Positions 26,149 through 35,061 of a stretch of 41,855 nucleotides of DNA are shown in pieces. The notes under the pieces were generated by a model that searched no databases, was not told where the DNA came from, and worked only from the letters and a program-made list of their open reading frames with translations. Location of the stretch: the NCBI GenBank assembly GCA_947258655.1, contig CAMYJD010000029.1:1-41855 (forward strand). Direction: 5' to 3'. The stretch comes from an uncultured Gammaproteobacteria bacterium (lineage in GTDB: Bacteria; Pseudomonadota; Gammaproteobacteria; JAADHQ01). Made by a program: the position numbers and the translations under genes. The first letter of the stretch is position 1. Each line of letters opens with the position of its first letter.

Positions 26149-28635
26149 CTAGTTATCCAGAATCCTTGCCGGTGGTTGCATGATCACGCGGCGTGTATAT
26201 AACCAGCCCGTTAGCAGTATCAAGACGATTCCGGTGGCCGGACCGAGAATCCAGAAAGGCATGTGTAGTTCAAAACCCAGCTTGAATACACGACTGTACA
26301 GACCATAGGTTATGATTTCGGTCCCGGCGATGGCCAATAAACCGGAGAACAAGCCCAGTAATGTGAATTCAGCCAGCTGGCCCTTGCGTAAAAAGGCCCT
26401 TTTTGCGCCAAGTGTGCGCATGATGATTGCCGTATGTATGCGCTCATCCATACTCGATTGTAATGAAGCCAGCAGAACAACGAGTCCGGCAATCAGGACA
26501 AACAACATGACATATTCAACGGCCAGGGTAACCTGGTCCAGGATCACCTTGACTTGTTGCATAATGGCGTCGATTTCTATGACGGTCAGACCGGGAAATT
26601 CCCTGATCAACTCGTTAATAATATCCTTCATCTCGCTACTCAGATAAAAACTGCTGATATAGCTGTGTGGGTACTCATTGATCGTCGCCGGTGGAAATAT
26701 AATATAAAAATTGGGCTGGAATGAATCCCATTGAACCTTGCGAAAACTCCGGATCCGGGCTTTGAACTGTTTGTCTGCAGACTGAAAACTCAGTGTGTCG
26801 CCGAGCTTCAGGTTCAGCCGATCGGCCAAACCCCACTCAACCGATATCAGGTACTTGCCGGAATCAGCCTGTGTCCACCATTGGCCATCGAGGAGTTTAT
26901 TGTTTTTCTGTAATGACGATGCCCATGAGATATTCAACTCGCGTTTGAGGGCCTCGTCTATACGCGCCCCCGCAGGGACGGCCTCGAGGACCGGCACATC
27001 ATTGATGGCACTGATACGTGCACGTACCATCGGGTACAGGCCCTCTGTTGTTATCCCTTGGCCCTGAAAATAATCTGCAAGTGGCTTCACTTCGTTCGCC
27101 TGTATATTGATAACAAAGTGATTGGGGGCATGTGCCGGTAACTGGCTTTGCCAGCGATCGAGCAGATCAATCCGTAGCAATAGCACCGTCAACAGGATCA
27201 TCAGGGCCAGACCCAATGCCAGTATCTGTAATTGGTTGGCACGTCGATAACGAATGACTTGCATCAGACCCGTTCGCCATGGCCCCTGTAAATATCCAAG
27301 CAGGTAGCGGCTCAAAGCAATCATGATGGTCGACAACACAGTCAGGATCAGTACACAGGCCAGGGTGCCAAGCAAAACGATGAGCGTCAGGCTCAAATTG
27401 CCAGATTGCCACCACATCAATCCAGTAATACTGAGCAGTGCCAGTCCATAGACGAAAACGGCACTTATCGGTAATGGCATGCTGTCACGTCGCAACACAC
27501 GTAATGGTGGCACCGACTTCAAGCGCAGTATCGCCGGCAGACTGAAACCACTCAGAGTCAGTAAACCGGATAAGAAACCCGTAATAAAAGGTGCATAACC
27601 CGGATGAGGCAAATTGTCCGGAAGCAGTTCAACCATTACGAGCACCAGTCCCTGTTGGGCCGCATACCCAAGCAGACAGCCCAGTACGCTGGCCACCGTG
27701 CCGACCATAACAAGTTGCAGGCTATACAGCTTGACCAATCTTGACTGTGTGGCCCCCATGCATCGTAACAGCGCCGTTTGGTCAAAATGGCGCTGGCCAT
27801 AGCGATTCGCAGCCATGGCAATGGCGATACCTGCCAGCATCACGCTAAGCATCGATGCAAGCGCGAGATACTGCTCTGCCCTGTCGAGTGCAGTATTCAA
27901 TGCCGGCGAACCCTGTTTGCCACCGATGAGTCTGTCAGTAGGATTGAGCCTGGATTTGAGCCAGCGTGCAAAGCGCTCCCTGTCGGCCAGCTTTCCACTG
28001 AACAGGTACTGATAGGTGATGCGACTGCCTGGCTGTATGATGCCAGTCCGGCCAACGTCACTGTAGTGCATTAACATGCGCGGCGCTATTGGCATAAAAC
28101 TACCGGCCTGCCCCGGATCATGTTTCAATATTCCGCCAACCAGTAACTCGCTGTCGCCCAATTCAAAGGGCTCCCCTGCTTTTAGTTGCAGACGTTTAAG
28201 CAGGCGTTGTGTCAGCCACGCCTTTCCTGCCGGAGGCCCGTTAGCGGATTCAATGGTATCGCCATACAACTGCCTGGTATATTCTATTTTACCGAGCAAG
28301 GGATAGTGGTCGTCTACGGCCTTTACTTGCGCCAGCTGATACTCGTTATTGGCGACAACCACGGTTGAAAACAGCAGGCTCTTGCTGATTTGTAACTGTA
28401 AACTATCGGCCTTGTCCAATATCTGTTTATCAACCGGTCTGGGAGAATTCAGCATCAGATCGGCACCAAGGAACCTGCCTGTCTGGTCATGCATGGCCAG
28501 GTCGATACGCTGGGTAAAAATTCCGATCGAGGTAATACTGGCGACAGCGATAATCAGCGCCAGGACCAGGATTTTCAGTTCACCGACATACCAGTCGCGC
28601 TTCAGTAACCGCCATGCCAATCGCAGTGTATTCAT
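26149..28635 (-). CDS. ybbP: ABC transporter permease, FtsX/YbbP family
   Basis: The 828-residue membrane protein has about ten hydrophobic segments. One lies near the N-terminus (ILVLALIIAVASITSIGIF), a central group at about 260-500, and a C-terminal FtsX-like group at about 700-820. Large extracytoplasmic domains separate them, the plan of YbbP. It forms a transporter with the ATPase encoded immediately upstream (4-nt overlap). E. coli YbbA-YbbP sits next to tesA exactly as here. Its substrate is not established; a lipid- or lysophospholipid-related export role has been suggested by the tesA link. Confidence 0.92.
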   Translation of the reverse strand: MNTLRLAWRLLKRDWYVGELKILVLALIIAVASITSIGIFTQRIDLAMHDQTGRFLGADLMLNSPRPVDKQILDKADSLQLQISKSLLFSTVVVANNEYQLAQVKAVDDHYPLLGKIEYTRQLYGDTIESANGPPAGKAWLTQRLLKRLQLKAGEPFELGDSELLVGGILKHDPGQAGSFMPIAPRMLMHYSDVGRTGIIQPGSRITYQYLFSGKLADRERFARWLKSRLNPTDRLIGGKQGSPALNTALDRAEQYLALASMLSVMLAGIAIAMAANRYGQRHFDQTALLRCMGATQSRLVKLYSLQLVMVGTVASVLGCLLGYAAQQGLVLVMVELLPDNLPHPGYAPFITGFLSGLLTLSGFSLPAILRLKSVPPLRVLRRDSMPLPISAVFVYGLALLSITGLMWWQSGNLSLTLIVLLGTLACVLILTVLSTIMIALSRYLLGYLQGPWRTGLMQVIRYRRANQLQILALGLALMILLTVLLLRIDLLDRWQSQLPAHAPNHFVINIQANEVKPLADYFQGQGITTEGLYPMVRARISAINDVPVLEAVPAGARIDEALKRELNISWASSLQKNNKLLDGQWWTQADSGKYLISVEWGLADRLNLKLGDTLSFQSADKQFKARIRSFRKVQWDSFQPNFYIIFPPATINEYPHSYISSFYLSSEMKDIINELIREFPGLTVIEIDAIMQQVKVILDQVTLAVEYVMLFVLIAGLVVLLASLQSSMDERIHTAIIMRTLGAKRAFLRKGQLAEFTLLGLFSGLLAIAGTEIITYGLYSRVFKLGFELHMPFWILGPATGIVLILLTGWLYTRRVIMQPPARILDN

Positions 28636-29327
28636 GGCGATGCTTCCCGGATGATGCCATCTTCAAGGAGCAGTCGGCGTTGACACAGGCTGGCCAGATT
28701 TTCGTCATGTGTCACCATAACCAATGTTGTCTGTTGTTCCCTGTTGACCTCGAACAACAACTCGATGATATGCGCGCTGGTCGTGGTATCGAGATTGCCT
28801 GTCGGTTCATCTGCAAATACGATGGCTGGTCGAGCGACAAATGCGCGTGCAATCGCGACCCTTTGTTGTTCACCACCCGATAATTGACGTGGAAAATGTT
28901 GCAGGCGATTTCCCAATTCTACTCTTTGTAACAGCGCGCGTGCATGTGCCTGTGCATTGGCATCGGATTTAAGCTCAAGCGGTAACATGACATTCTCAAG
29001 TGCAGTCAGATTTGGCAGTAACTGAAACGATTGAAAAACAAAACCGACCTTGTCGAGGCGCAATTCAGCACGTCCGTCTTCATCCAGTGCATTCAGGCGA
29101 ATATTGTCGAAATAAACATCACCATCTGTAGGTAAATCCAGCCCGGCCAGTAATCCAAGTAATGTGGATTTGCCTGAACCTGACTTGCCCAGGATAGCAA
29201 TGGTTTCACCCGACTTGATTTCAAGCTCGACACCATTCAGGATATGAATCATCTGCCTTGATGAGCCGTCCAGTGAGGGCACATGTTTACACAGTTTACG
29301 GGCTGAAAGGATAAGGTCCGGGGTCAT
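28632..29327 (-). CDS. ybbA: ABC transporter ATP-binding protein, YbbA/LolD type
   Basis: The nucleotide-binding subunit has Walker A LGKSGSGKST, the signature QLSGGEQQRVAIARA, Walker B IVFADEPTGNLD and the switch histidine in MVTHDENLA. It belongs to the MacB/LolD subgroup, which works with FtsX-type permeases such as the next gene. The start is taken at MTPDLILSARKL (29327), 231 residues; an in-frame ATG at 29342 would add five residues. Either way the gene begins within a few bases of the divergent tesA start, so the two promoters must lie inside each other's coding regions. Confidence 0.93.
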   Translation of the reverse strand: MTPDLILSARKLCKHVPSLDGSSRQMIHILNGVELEIKSGETIAILGKSGSGKSTLLGLLAGLDLPTDGDVYFDNIRLNALDEDGRAELRLDKVGFVFQSFQLLPNLTALENVMLPLELKSDANAQAHARALLQRVELGNRLQHFPRQLSGGEQQRVAIARAFVARPAIVFADEPTGNLDTTTSAHIIELLFEVNREQQTTLVMVTHDENLASLCQRRLLLEDGIIREASP

Positions 29328-29331
29328 TTCT

Positions 29332-29958
29332 ATGTTACGCATTATTTATTGTTTATTGCTAGGCTTTGCCAGTGTCGCAGCAGCAGGGGTATCTGTGGAT
29401 AAGGATACACCAGCTATCCTGGTTATTGGTGACAGCTTGAGTTCAGCCTACGGCATAAAACAGGACAAAAGCTGGGTTTCTTTGATTGGACAAAGACTAA
29501 AGGAAAAAAGTTTCCATTACCAATTAATCAATGCCAGCATTAGCGGTGATACGACCGCAAATGGTGTCAACCGTATACAGTCCCTGCTGGAACGCTACCA
29601 ACCGGCTATTATTATTATCGAATTAGGTGGTAATGACGGGCTCAGAGGCCTGTCGATAAAATCAATGAAACAGAATCTGTCGACGATGATCACGCTTGGC
29701 CGGCAATATCAAGCAAGCGTCCTGCTTGCCGGCATAAAGATCCCGCCAAACTATGGCAAAAGGTATACCGAGGCCTTCTACAATGTATATATTGAGTTGG
29801 CCAACGAACATCGGCTAACGCTGATTCCGTTCCTGCTTGATGAAGTAGGCACGCGCTCGCGGTTAATGCAGCAAGATGGTCTGCACCCGACCGAAGAAGC
29901 GCAAGCCATCATAGTGGAAAATGTCTGGCCCTATCTTGTCTCGATGCTGCAAAAGTAG
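29332..29958 (+). CDS. tesA: Arylesterase / acyl-CoA thioesterase I (GDSL family)
   Basis: The 208-residue protein has a signal peptide (to about residue 18, ending SVAAAG), so it is periplasmic. The SGNH blocks are present: GDSLS with nucleophile S35, G72 in ISGDTT, GGND with N101, and D182/H185 in DGLHPT. TesA hydrolyses acyl-CoA, lysophospholipids and aryl esters. The divergent pairing with ybbA-ybbP is conserved across gammaproteobacteria. Its ATG lies 4 bp from the preferred ybbA start. Confidence 0.94.
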   Translation: MLRIIYCLLLGFASVAAAGVSVDKDTPAILVIGDSLSSAYGIKQDKSWVSLIGQRLKEKSFHYQLINASISGDTTANGVNRIQSLLERYQPAIIIIELGGNDGLRGLSIKSMKQNLSTMITLGRQYQASVLLAGIKIPPNYGKRYTEAFYNVYIELANEHRLTLIPFLLDEVGTRSRLMQQDGLHPTEEAQAIIVENVWPYLVSMLQK

Positions 29959-30025
29959 ACATAGCGCATCCCTCAAATCATGCCGTGCTACATTTGCAGG
30001 ACAATCCTTCGCACCCATACCGGCA

Positions 30026-30053
30026 TTGACTTATTAATGATAATCATTATCAT
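30026..30053 (+). promoter_or_regulatory. Candidate promoter of the di-haem cytochrome gene
   Basis: TTGACT (30026-30031) and TATCAT (30048-30053) are separated by 16 bp, and the Fur box covers the spacer and -10. This leaves a leader of about 75 nt before the ATG at 30135. Confidence 0.5.
30033..30051. promoter_or_regulatory. Fur box (17 of 19)
   Basis: ATTAATGATAATCATTATC matches the 19-bp Fur consensus at 17 positions; only the first two differ. It overlaps the candidate -10 element, an arrangement expected for iron-dependent repression of the downstream cytochrome gene. Confidence 0.8.
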
Positions 30054-30134
30054 TCGTATTAACGCGGATGCCATTAGCGCTATGCTGTAGTCAATTACCA
30101 GCTATGCAATACACATGAGGTTATCAGTTTACGT

Positions 30135-31787
30135 ATGAGTATTTCCTGTTCTACATCAAGAAGACCTCTTACATTATTGTTTCTACTTTATTTTATACTA
30201 TTCAGTAATTACATATTTGCAAGTGAACAACAGGAAACCAGCGATCCTGCACAGATCCTGGTCGGTGAACGGCTGTTCCTCGAGATACGGTTCGCCCAGT
30301 CCTATTACAGCAATCCAGACAAGCCTGACCCGGTATTGAGCTCCACAAAAACAACCGCAACTGACCTGCCGGGGGCATTTGCGGGTCAGCATATGAACTG
30401 CCGTGCTTGTCATATGGTGGATGAGCATGCTGACAATACAGCGGCGGGTATGCGCAGCTATGCAGATTTCGCCCGCCGCCCGCCAATACCGATGCGCGCA
30501 GATGGCAGGATGAATGCACCCAGAAACTCACAGCAACTGGTCAATATAGCGATAGCAAATGACGCCGGGCTGGCATTCCATTTTGACGGTCAGTTCGCGA
30601 CGATGGAGGCCCTGGTCAAGGCGACATTAACGGGCAGAAACTATGGCTGGCTGGCGCATGAACAGCAACAGGCGATAAAACATATTGCTGATGTCATCCG
30701 TAGTGATACGGACAAGGGTGAACTGGCGCGTGAATCGGGGGGTGATTACAGGACCCTGTTGCAAGGAACATCCGCGCGTATACCTGCCGATTTCCGCCTG
30801 GCGCAACCCTACCGAATTAATGTCGATCAGGCCTCAGACAGCGAGATTGTCGATGCAATCGCGAGGCTGATTGCCGCCTATGTCAACGACCTGGCATTCT
30901 CACGCGACGCTGACGGCCTCTACGACGGTTCTCCATATGACCAGTTCCTGATCAAGAACGGCTTGCCGCGCAAGCCCGCCAAGGGACAAACAGCCATCGA
31001 ATACAGCCGCAAGCTGCTCGTTGCTTTGAAGCAGTTAAAAAAGCCGGAATATATCAGCGCTTCGACCCGCTTCGACACGCATCAACAGGAATTTAAGTTT
31101 GGCCCAGCGGAACTTGCAGGCCTGAAAATATTTCTGCGTGAAGCCGCAGTAAACAATCAGCGTGTCGGTAACTGTATCAGCTGTCATGCAGCCCCCGACT
31201 TCACCGATTTCAACTTTCATAACACTGGAGTCAGTCAAATCGAATATGATGCAATTCACGGGAATAACAAATTTGCATCGCTGCACATCCCGTCTTTGTC
31301 CGAGCGCAATGCTAGTCATAACGATTTTCTACCACCTACGATGAAACACCCACAGGCAAGCGGCCGTTTTATCGCCATCCCGACAAAACAACAGCCCGGG
31401 CGGACCGACCTCGGCCTGTGGAATGTATTCGCCAATCCCGACGAACCAGCGCAGCAACAACATTTATCCGACCTGGTATGCAGCATGGTCAGTAAACAAG
31501 GCGGATTAAGCCGGGACAAATGTTCAGTTGAGCAACTGTTGCCGTACACCGTAGCCCGCTTCAAAACACCCGGCATTCGGGATCTCGGTCATTCAGCACC
31601 GTATATGCATAATGGCATGTTTGATACGCTCGAGGCCGTACTCGCGCATTACATGCAAGTATCCACACTGGCACGTGCCGGCAAGGTTCTGAATGCAGCC
31701 CCGGAATTAAGCGCTATGTATCTGCAGGCAGAGGATATCAGCATGCTGGCCGCATTCCTCAGAGCCTTGAATGAGGACTACGATTAA
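30135..31787 (+). CDS. Di-haem cytochrome c peroxidase / MauG-like protein, periplasmic
   Basis: The 550-residue protein has a signal peptide (about 1-29) and two c-type haem sites, C89-RA-C92-H93 and C347-IS-C350-H351. The wide spacing between them and the C-terminal PYMHNGMFDTLEAVLAHY place it in the cytochrome c peroxidase/MauG superfamily. It is longer than classical CcpA-type peroxidases (about 330-350) because of an extended inter-haem region and an insert after the second haem. Whether it is a peroxidase or a MauG-like oxidase cannot be decided here. The Fur box upstream indicates induction under iron limitation. No clear ribosome-binding site lies close to the ATG; GAGG is about 16 nt away. 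Confidence 0.85.
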   Translation: MSISCSTSRRPLTLLFLLYFILFSNYIFASEQQETSDPAQILVGERLFLEIRFAQSYYSNPDKPDPVLSSTKTTATDLPGAFAGQHMNCRACHMVDEHADNTAAGMRSYADFARRPPIPMRADGRMNAPRNSQQLVNIAIANDAGLAFHFDGQFATMEALVKATLTGRNYGWLAHEQQQAIKHIADVIRSDTDKGELARESGGDYRTLLQGTSARIPADFRLAQPYRINVDQASDSEIVDAIARLIAAYVNDLAFSRDADGLYDGSPYDQFLIKNGLPRKPAKGQTAIEYSRKLLVALKQLKKPEYISASTRFDTHQQEFKFGPAELAGLKIFLREAAVNNQRVGNCISCHAAPDFTDFNFHNTGVSQIEYDAIHGNNKFASLHIPSLSERNASHNDFLPPTMKHPQASGRFIAIPTKQQPGRTDLGLWNVFANPDEPAQQQHLSDLVCSMVSKQGGLSRDKCSVEQLLPYTVARFKTPGIRDLGHSAPYMHNGMFDTLEAVLAHYMQVSTLARAGKVLNAAPELSAMYLQAEDISMLAAFLRALNEDYD

Positions 31788-31889
31788 TTTGTAATAGATC
31801 AGACTCGAACTGACAGTATCTAAAAGAATTTAATGTCTTCAGTCACACTGTAGCAGTCGTTCAGATATTCAGGGTGCCAGGCAGAAAGC

Positions 31890-33504
31890 GGCCGAGGCTG
31901 TGTGAAAACCCTATTCGAGGTATAATTAGGTAACTGGAATAAGGAGATCATTCTATGAGTGGGTTTATCGAGGGAGAAGACCGCAGTCAGGCTACATTAT
32001 TTCCGGAACGGCTTGATGATTACATAGAAGAAAACAGTGCTGTACGTGTCATCGACGTATTTATTGATGAACTTGATATCTCAGGCCTGGGATTTAAAAC
32101 TGAATCGAGTAACACGGGCCGCCCCGCCTATCATCCGACCACTTTATTAAAGATCTATGTCTACGGTTATCTTAACCAGGTGCACTCCAGCCGTCGTTTG
32201 GAACGGGAAGCACAGCGTAACGTAGAGCTGATGTGGCTCACGGGGCGCTTAGCACCGGACTTTAAAACCATAGCCGATTTTCGTAAAGATAATGGTGAAG
32301 CAATCCGATTGGTCTGTCGCGAATTCGTTATGCTATGTCGTAAACTTAACTTGTTTGCAGACGCCTTTGTCGCCATTGATGGCAGCAAGTTCAAAGCAGT
32401 CAATAATCGTGACCGTAATTTTACACGTGCAAAAATGAAGAGGAGACTAGCAGAGGTCGACGAGAGCATTGATCGATACCTAAAACAAATGGCCAGTTCT
32501 GATCGACAAGAACCCTCAGAAGACAAGACACAGCGACTCGAAGATAAGGAACAACTTTCTCTCACTGACCCTGATGCACGCTCGATGAAATGCAGGGGTT
32601 CAGGCATAGTCGGATACAACGTGCAAACAGCGGTTGATGTACGTCATCATCTCATCGTCGCACATGAAGTGACAAACAATGGTTCTGACCGTCGTCAATT
32701 AACGAATATGGCAAAACAGGCTCAGTCAATTATAGGCTCCAAAGAAACACTAAAAGTCGTTGCTGACCGTGGTTATTACCGCAGCCATGAGTTTTTAGAC
32801 TGCGATAGAGCGAATATTATTACTTACGTTCCGAGACCAGACACTTCGAACAATAAGGCCAGGGGTCAGTTTGGTCCAGATGACTTTCGTTATATTGAAA
32901 AAGATGATCAGTACGAATGCCCAGGTGGGCGGCGCTTGGATTTTCGTACTACCATGCATTCCAAGGGAATGACTCTGCATCGTTACTGGGCGAAAGACTG
33001 TCAATCATGCGCTATAAAATCAAAGTGCACGACGGGTAAAGAGCGACGAGTGTCACGATGGGAGCATGAGGAGATTCTTGAATCAGTTCAAATGCGATTA
33101 ACCAATGATCAAAGTAAAATGCGTGAAAGACGTGCCACAGTCGAACATCCTTTTGGCACGCTGAAGTACTGGATGGGAGCTACACACTTCCTAACGAGAT
33201 CACTTGATCGTGTAAGTACTGAAATGAGTCTTCACATTCTTGCTTATAATTTGAAGCGGGTCATTAAAATTGTTGGTATCAAACCTCTGATTAAGGCTAT
33301 ACAAGTGTAAGAGCTTTACACTTGTATAAATGCCCGAGATATGAGCGCTGCACAGGCTGATTACAAAGTATTTATTTATGCCGACTAATATTATATTGGA
33401 ACTGGGATTATCGAGAATGGCTTGTGAGAACGCTTCAGAATGAGTGCTATGCCAATTATTGGCTTTTCAAGATCATAGGTTCATGTTTTCACACAGCCTC
33501 GGCC
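31890..33504 (+). mobile_element. IS1182-family insertion sequence, apparently complete
   Basis: Perfect 20-bp terminal inverted repeats bound the element: GGCCGAGGCTGTGTGAAAAC at 31890-31909 and its complement at 33485-33504. The transposase is intact. The five bases AAAGC precede the left end (31885-31889) and recur at 33506-33510, a possible short target duplication, though one base is ambiguous. Total length is about 1.6 kb. The right end abuts dispersed intergenic repeats. Confidence 0.88.
31955..33310 (+). CDS. IS1182-family transposase
   Basis: The 451-residue DDE transposase has the N-terminal DUF772-type domain (RPAYHPTTLLKIYVYGYLN) and the catalytic aspartates D142 (AIDGSKFKAV) and D271 (VVADRGYY). 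The glutamate is E397 in RRATVEHPFGTLKYWMG. A cysteine cluster (about 350-358) lies before the last motif, as in this family. AAGGAG about 10 nt before the ATG provides the ribosome binding site. The frame is intact, so the element may be active. Confidence 0.95.
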   Translation: MSGFIEGEDRSQATLFPERLDDYIEENSAVRVIDVFIDELDISGLGFKTESSNTGRPAYHPTTLLKIYVYGYLNQVHSSRRLEREAQRNVELMWLTGRLAPDFKTIADFRKDNGEAIRLVCREFVMLCRKLNLFADAFVAIDGSKFKAVNNRDRNFTRAKMKRRLAEVDESIDRYLKQMASSDRQEPSEDKTQRLEDKEQLSLTDPDARSMKCRGSGIVGYNVQTAVDVRHHLIVAHEVTNNGSDRRQLTNMAKQAQSIIGSKETLKVVADRGYYRSHEFLDCDRANIITYVPRPDTSNNKARGQFGPDDFRYIEKDDQYECPGGRRLDFRTTMHSKGMTLHRYWAKDCQSCAIKSKCTTGKERRVSRWEHEEILESVQMRLTNDQSKMRERRATVEHPFGTLKYWMGATHFLTRSLDRVSTEMSLHILAYNLKRVIKIVGIKPLIKAIQV

Positions 33505-33517
33505 AAAAGCGGCCGTT

Positions 33518-33557
33518 CCTTCCGACCGTCATCCCCGAATGATTTTGTCGGGAATCC
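33518..33557. repeat. Dispersed 40-bp repeat, copy A
   Basis: This sequence begins CCTTCCGACCGTCATCCCCG. It is the inverse complement of 41291-41330 with 38 of 40 positions identical. It carries the ATCCCCGAATGA / TGTCGGGAATCC palindromic arms typical of small dispersed elements. Confidence 0.75.
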
Positions 33558-33611
33558 ATTCAAATATTGCAGTTTAATAGTTTTTATTCTGGTCCCAAAT
33601 ATTTTGAGTAT

Positions 33612-33713
33612 CGTCATTGCGAGCTGCACAACCGTGTATCACAATCAACAGTAAAGTCGGACATAAAACTTAACAGATCGCCGCGGCGTAAGAATCCACG
33701 CCTCGCGATGACA
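33612..33713. repeat. CATTGCGAG-type palindromic intergenic repeat
   Basis: CGTCATTGCGAG (33612-33623) faces CTCGCGATGACA (33702-33713), giving imperfect terminal inverted arms about 100 bp apart. The class is the same as the element at 1151-1230. Confidence 0.6.
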
Positions 33714-33909
33714 ATGCTAATCAGTTTCTAATAATCTGATGCACATTCGTGACTGGCCGTTTAGAGTCACATTCTGCTATTAGCATATAATTCCTGCAGG
33801 TCTGCATCTGACAAGTATGAGACATCACTTTTGCCAGACAATTGGATCTCTTAATCTCTCCGCTCAGATTAAATCCTGGGTTTTTACAGATTAATAGCGA
33901 GTGATAACT

Positions 33910-34734
33910 TCAGGTGGCAGAAAACTGGATATGATAACCGCCGAATTTACGTATATTCAATACGCCGGTATCCAGAATCAGGTACTGTCCCTTGATACCC
34001 TGTAGCGTACCTTCAATCTGCGCGGTTTTATCGAAATTGAAGGATTTGACCTTGTCGGGATACTGTTCAACCGGATAATTGATTGTGACAGGTTGCTCAT
34101 CAGGCAATAGTGTTATGGATTCGGGATCAAATTGTTGCTCGACCTCCCTGATCTCTGCCTCGGTCTGCTGCAGCAATTCATCGCGTCTGATGCACAGGTC
34201 GATTGCTTCGGGTTCCCCTTTCAGCATCTTACGCCAGTCGGTACGGTCAGATACATGTTCCTTGATCGCGACTTCCAGCTTACCTGAGATCAGGCGATTA
34301 CTGACACGAAAAATCGGCAGTGCCTGACTGGCTCCCTGATCCATCCAGCGTGTGGGTACCTGCGATCCACGTGTGATCCCGACCTTGAGTCCTGACGAAT
34401 TCGCCAGGTAGACATAATGCTGCTGGAAACAATGTGTTTCCCCCCACTCCGGTTGCCGGCAAGTGCCTTTGAAATAATGGCAGGTCTCAGGTTTCATAAT
34501 ACACATATCACATGCGGCGAGAGACTGGAAACAGGGATAACAATAGCCCTGGCTGTAACTCTTGCTGGTTTTTCGTCCACACTCAATACAATGAATCTGA
34601 CCCAGGTAATTCAGTGAAACCGTGCTGCCGATAAACTGGTTCAGCGGAATCTGTTCATCATCCAGCGGCAAGCGGTACTCCACGGGTGATTCAAGCGTGG
34701 TTACCATTTTTTTAAGATGTCCTGTCGTTATCAT
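33910..34734 (-). CDS. DUF2797 family protein
   Basis: The 274-residue protein matches the DUF2797 pattern. A cysteine-rich N-terminal half (C49, C52, C65, C68, C75, C78, C85, C92, C102) suggests zinc binding. It is followed by YVYLANSSGLKVGITR (107-122), which resembles the core of GIY-YIG nucleases. The C-terminal third ends ILDTGVLNIRKFGGY. Function is not established for the family. The start may be the internal M10 (34707), since the first nine residues add nothing recognisable. It stands alone, divergent from the next gene over 327 bp. Confidence 0.85.
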   Translation of the reverse strand: MITTGHLKKMVTTLESPVEYRLPLDDEQIPLNQFIGSTVSLNYLGQIHCIECGRKTSKSYSQGYCYPCFQSLAACDMCIMKPETCHYFKGTCRQPEWGETHCFQQHYVYLANSSGLKVGITRGSQVPTRWMDQGASQALPIFRVSNRLISGKLEVAIKEHVSDRTDWRKMLKGEPEAIDLCIRRDELLQQTEAEIREVEQQFDPESITLLPDEQPVTINYPVEQYPDKVKSFNFDKTAQIEGTLQGIKGQYLILDTGVLNIRKFGGYHIQFSAT

Positions 34735-35061
34735 CCGATAATATTAACATATAAGCCGATCACCAGGCACTGTGATGCTTCGGTTAACCAAACCGGTGCA
34801 ATACTGATACGATATTTACCCTTACCCTCAAGCTATCACCAGCCATGTAAAATCTTGGCGCAATCCATGCCAATCAACCTGTCGCACAGTGTCATACGAT
34901 ACAAATAATCAAGCCTGGCAGAATAACAATATAAACAGTGTGGAATAATATGTCATTGATTCATTGGAAATAAATACATAGCACTGAAACCATTACACTT
35001 TTTCATAAATATATGACGTTTTGTGCCGATATAAATGCTACTTGTGGGACGGATTACAAAT
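34735..35061. other. Divergent intergenic region, no gene seen
   Basis: AT-rich sequence between the DUF2797 gene and the hydrolase-SBP-GGDEF/EAL operon. It must contain promoters for both sides. I found no strong operator or terminator in it. Confidence 0.4.

Larger units (their letters stand above)
33505..33909. other. Gene-free region of dispersed repeats right of the IS
   Basis: About 400 bp without a credible gene. It holds the 40-bp repeat copy A (33518-33557) and a CATTGCGAG-type repeat (33612-33713). I see nothing else. A short frame at 33424-33654 runs through the IS end and the repeats and is not credible. Confidence 0.6.

Noticed and set aside
33424-33654. 76-residue plus-strand frame at the right end of the IS
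   Set aside because: It crosses the IS terminal repeat and the adjacent dispersed repeats, so it is a chance frame.
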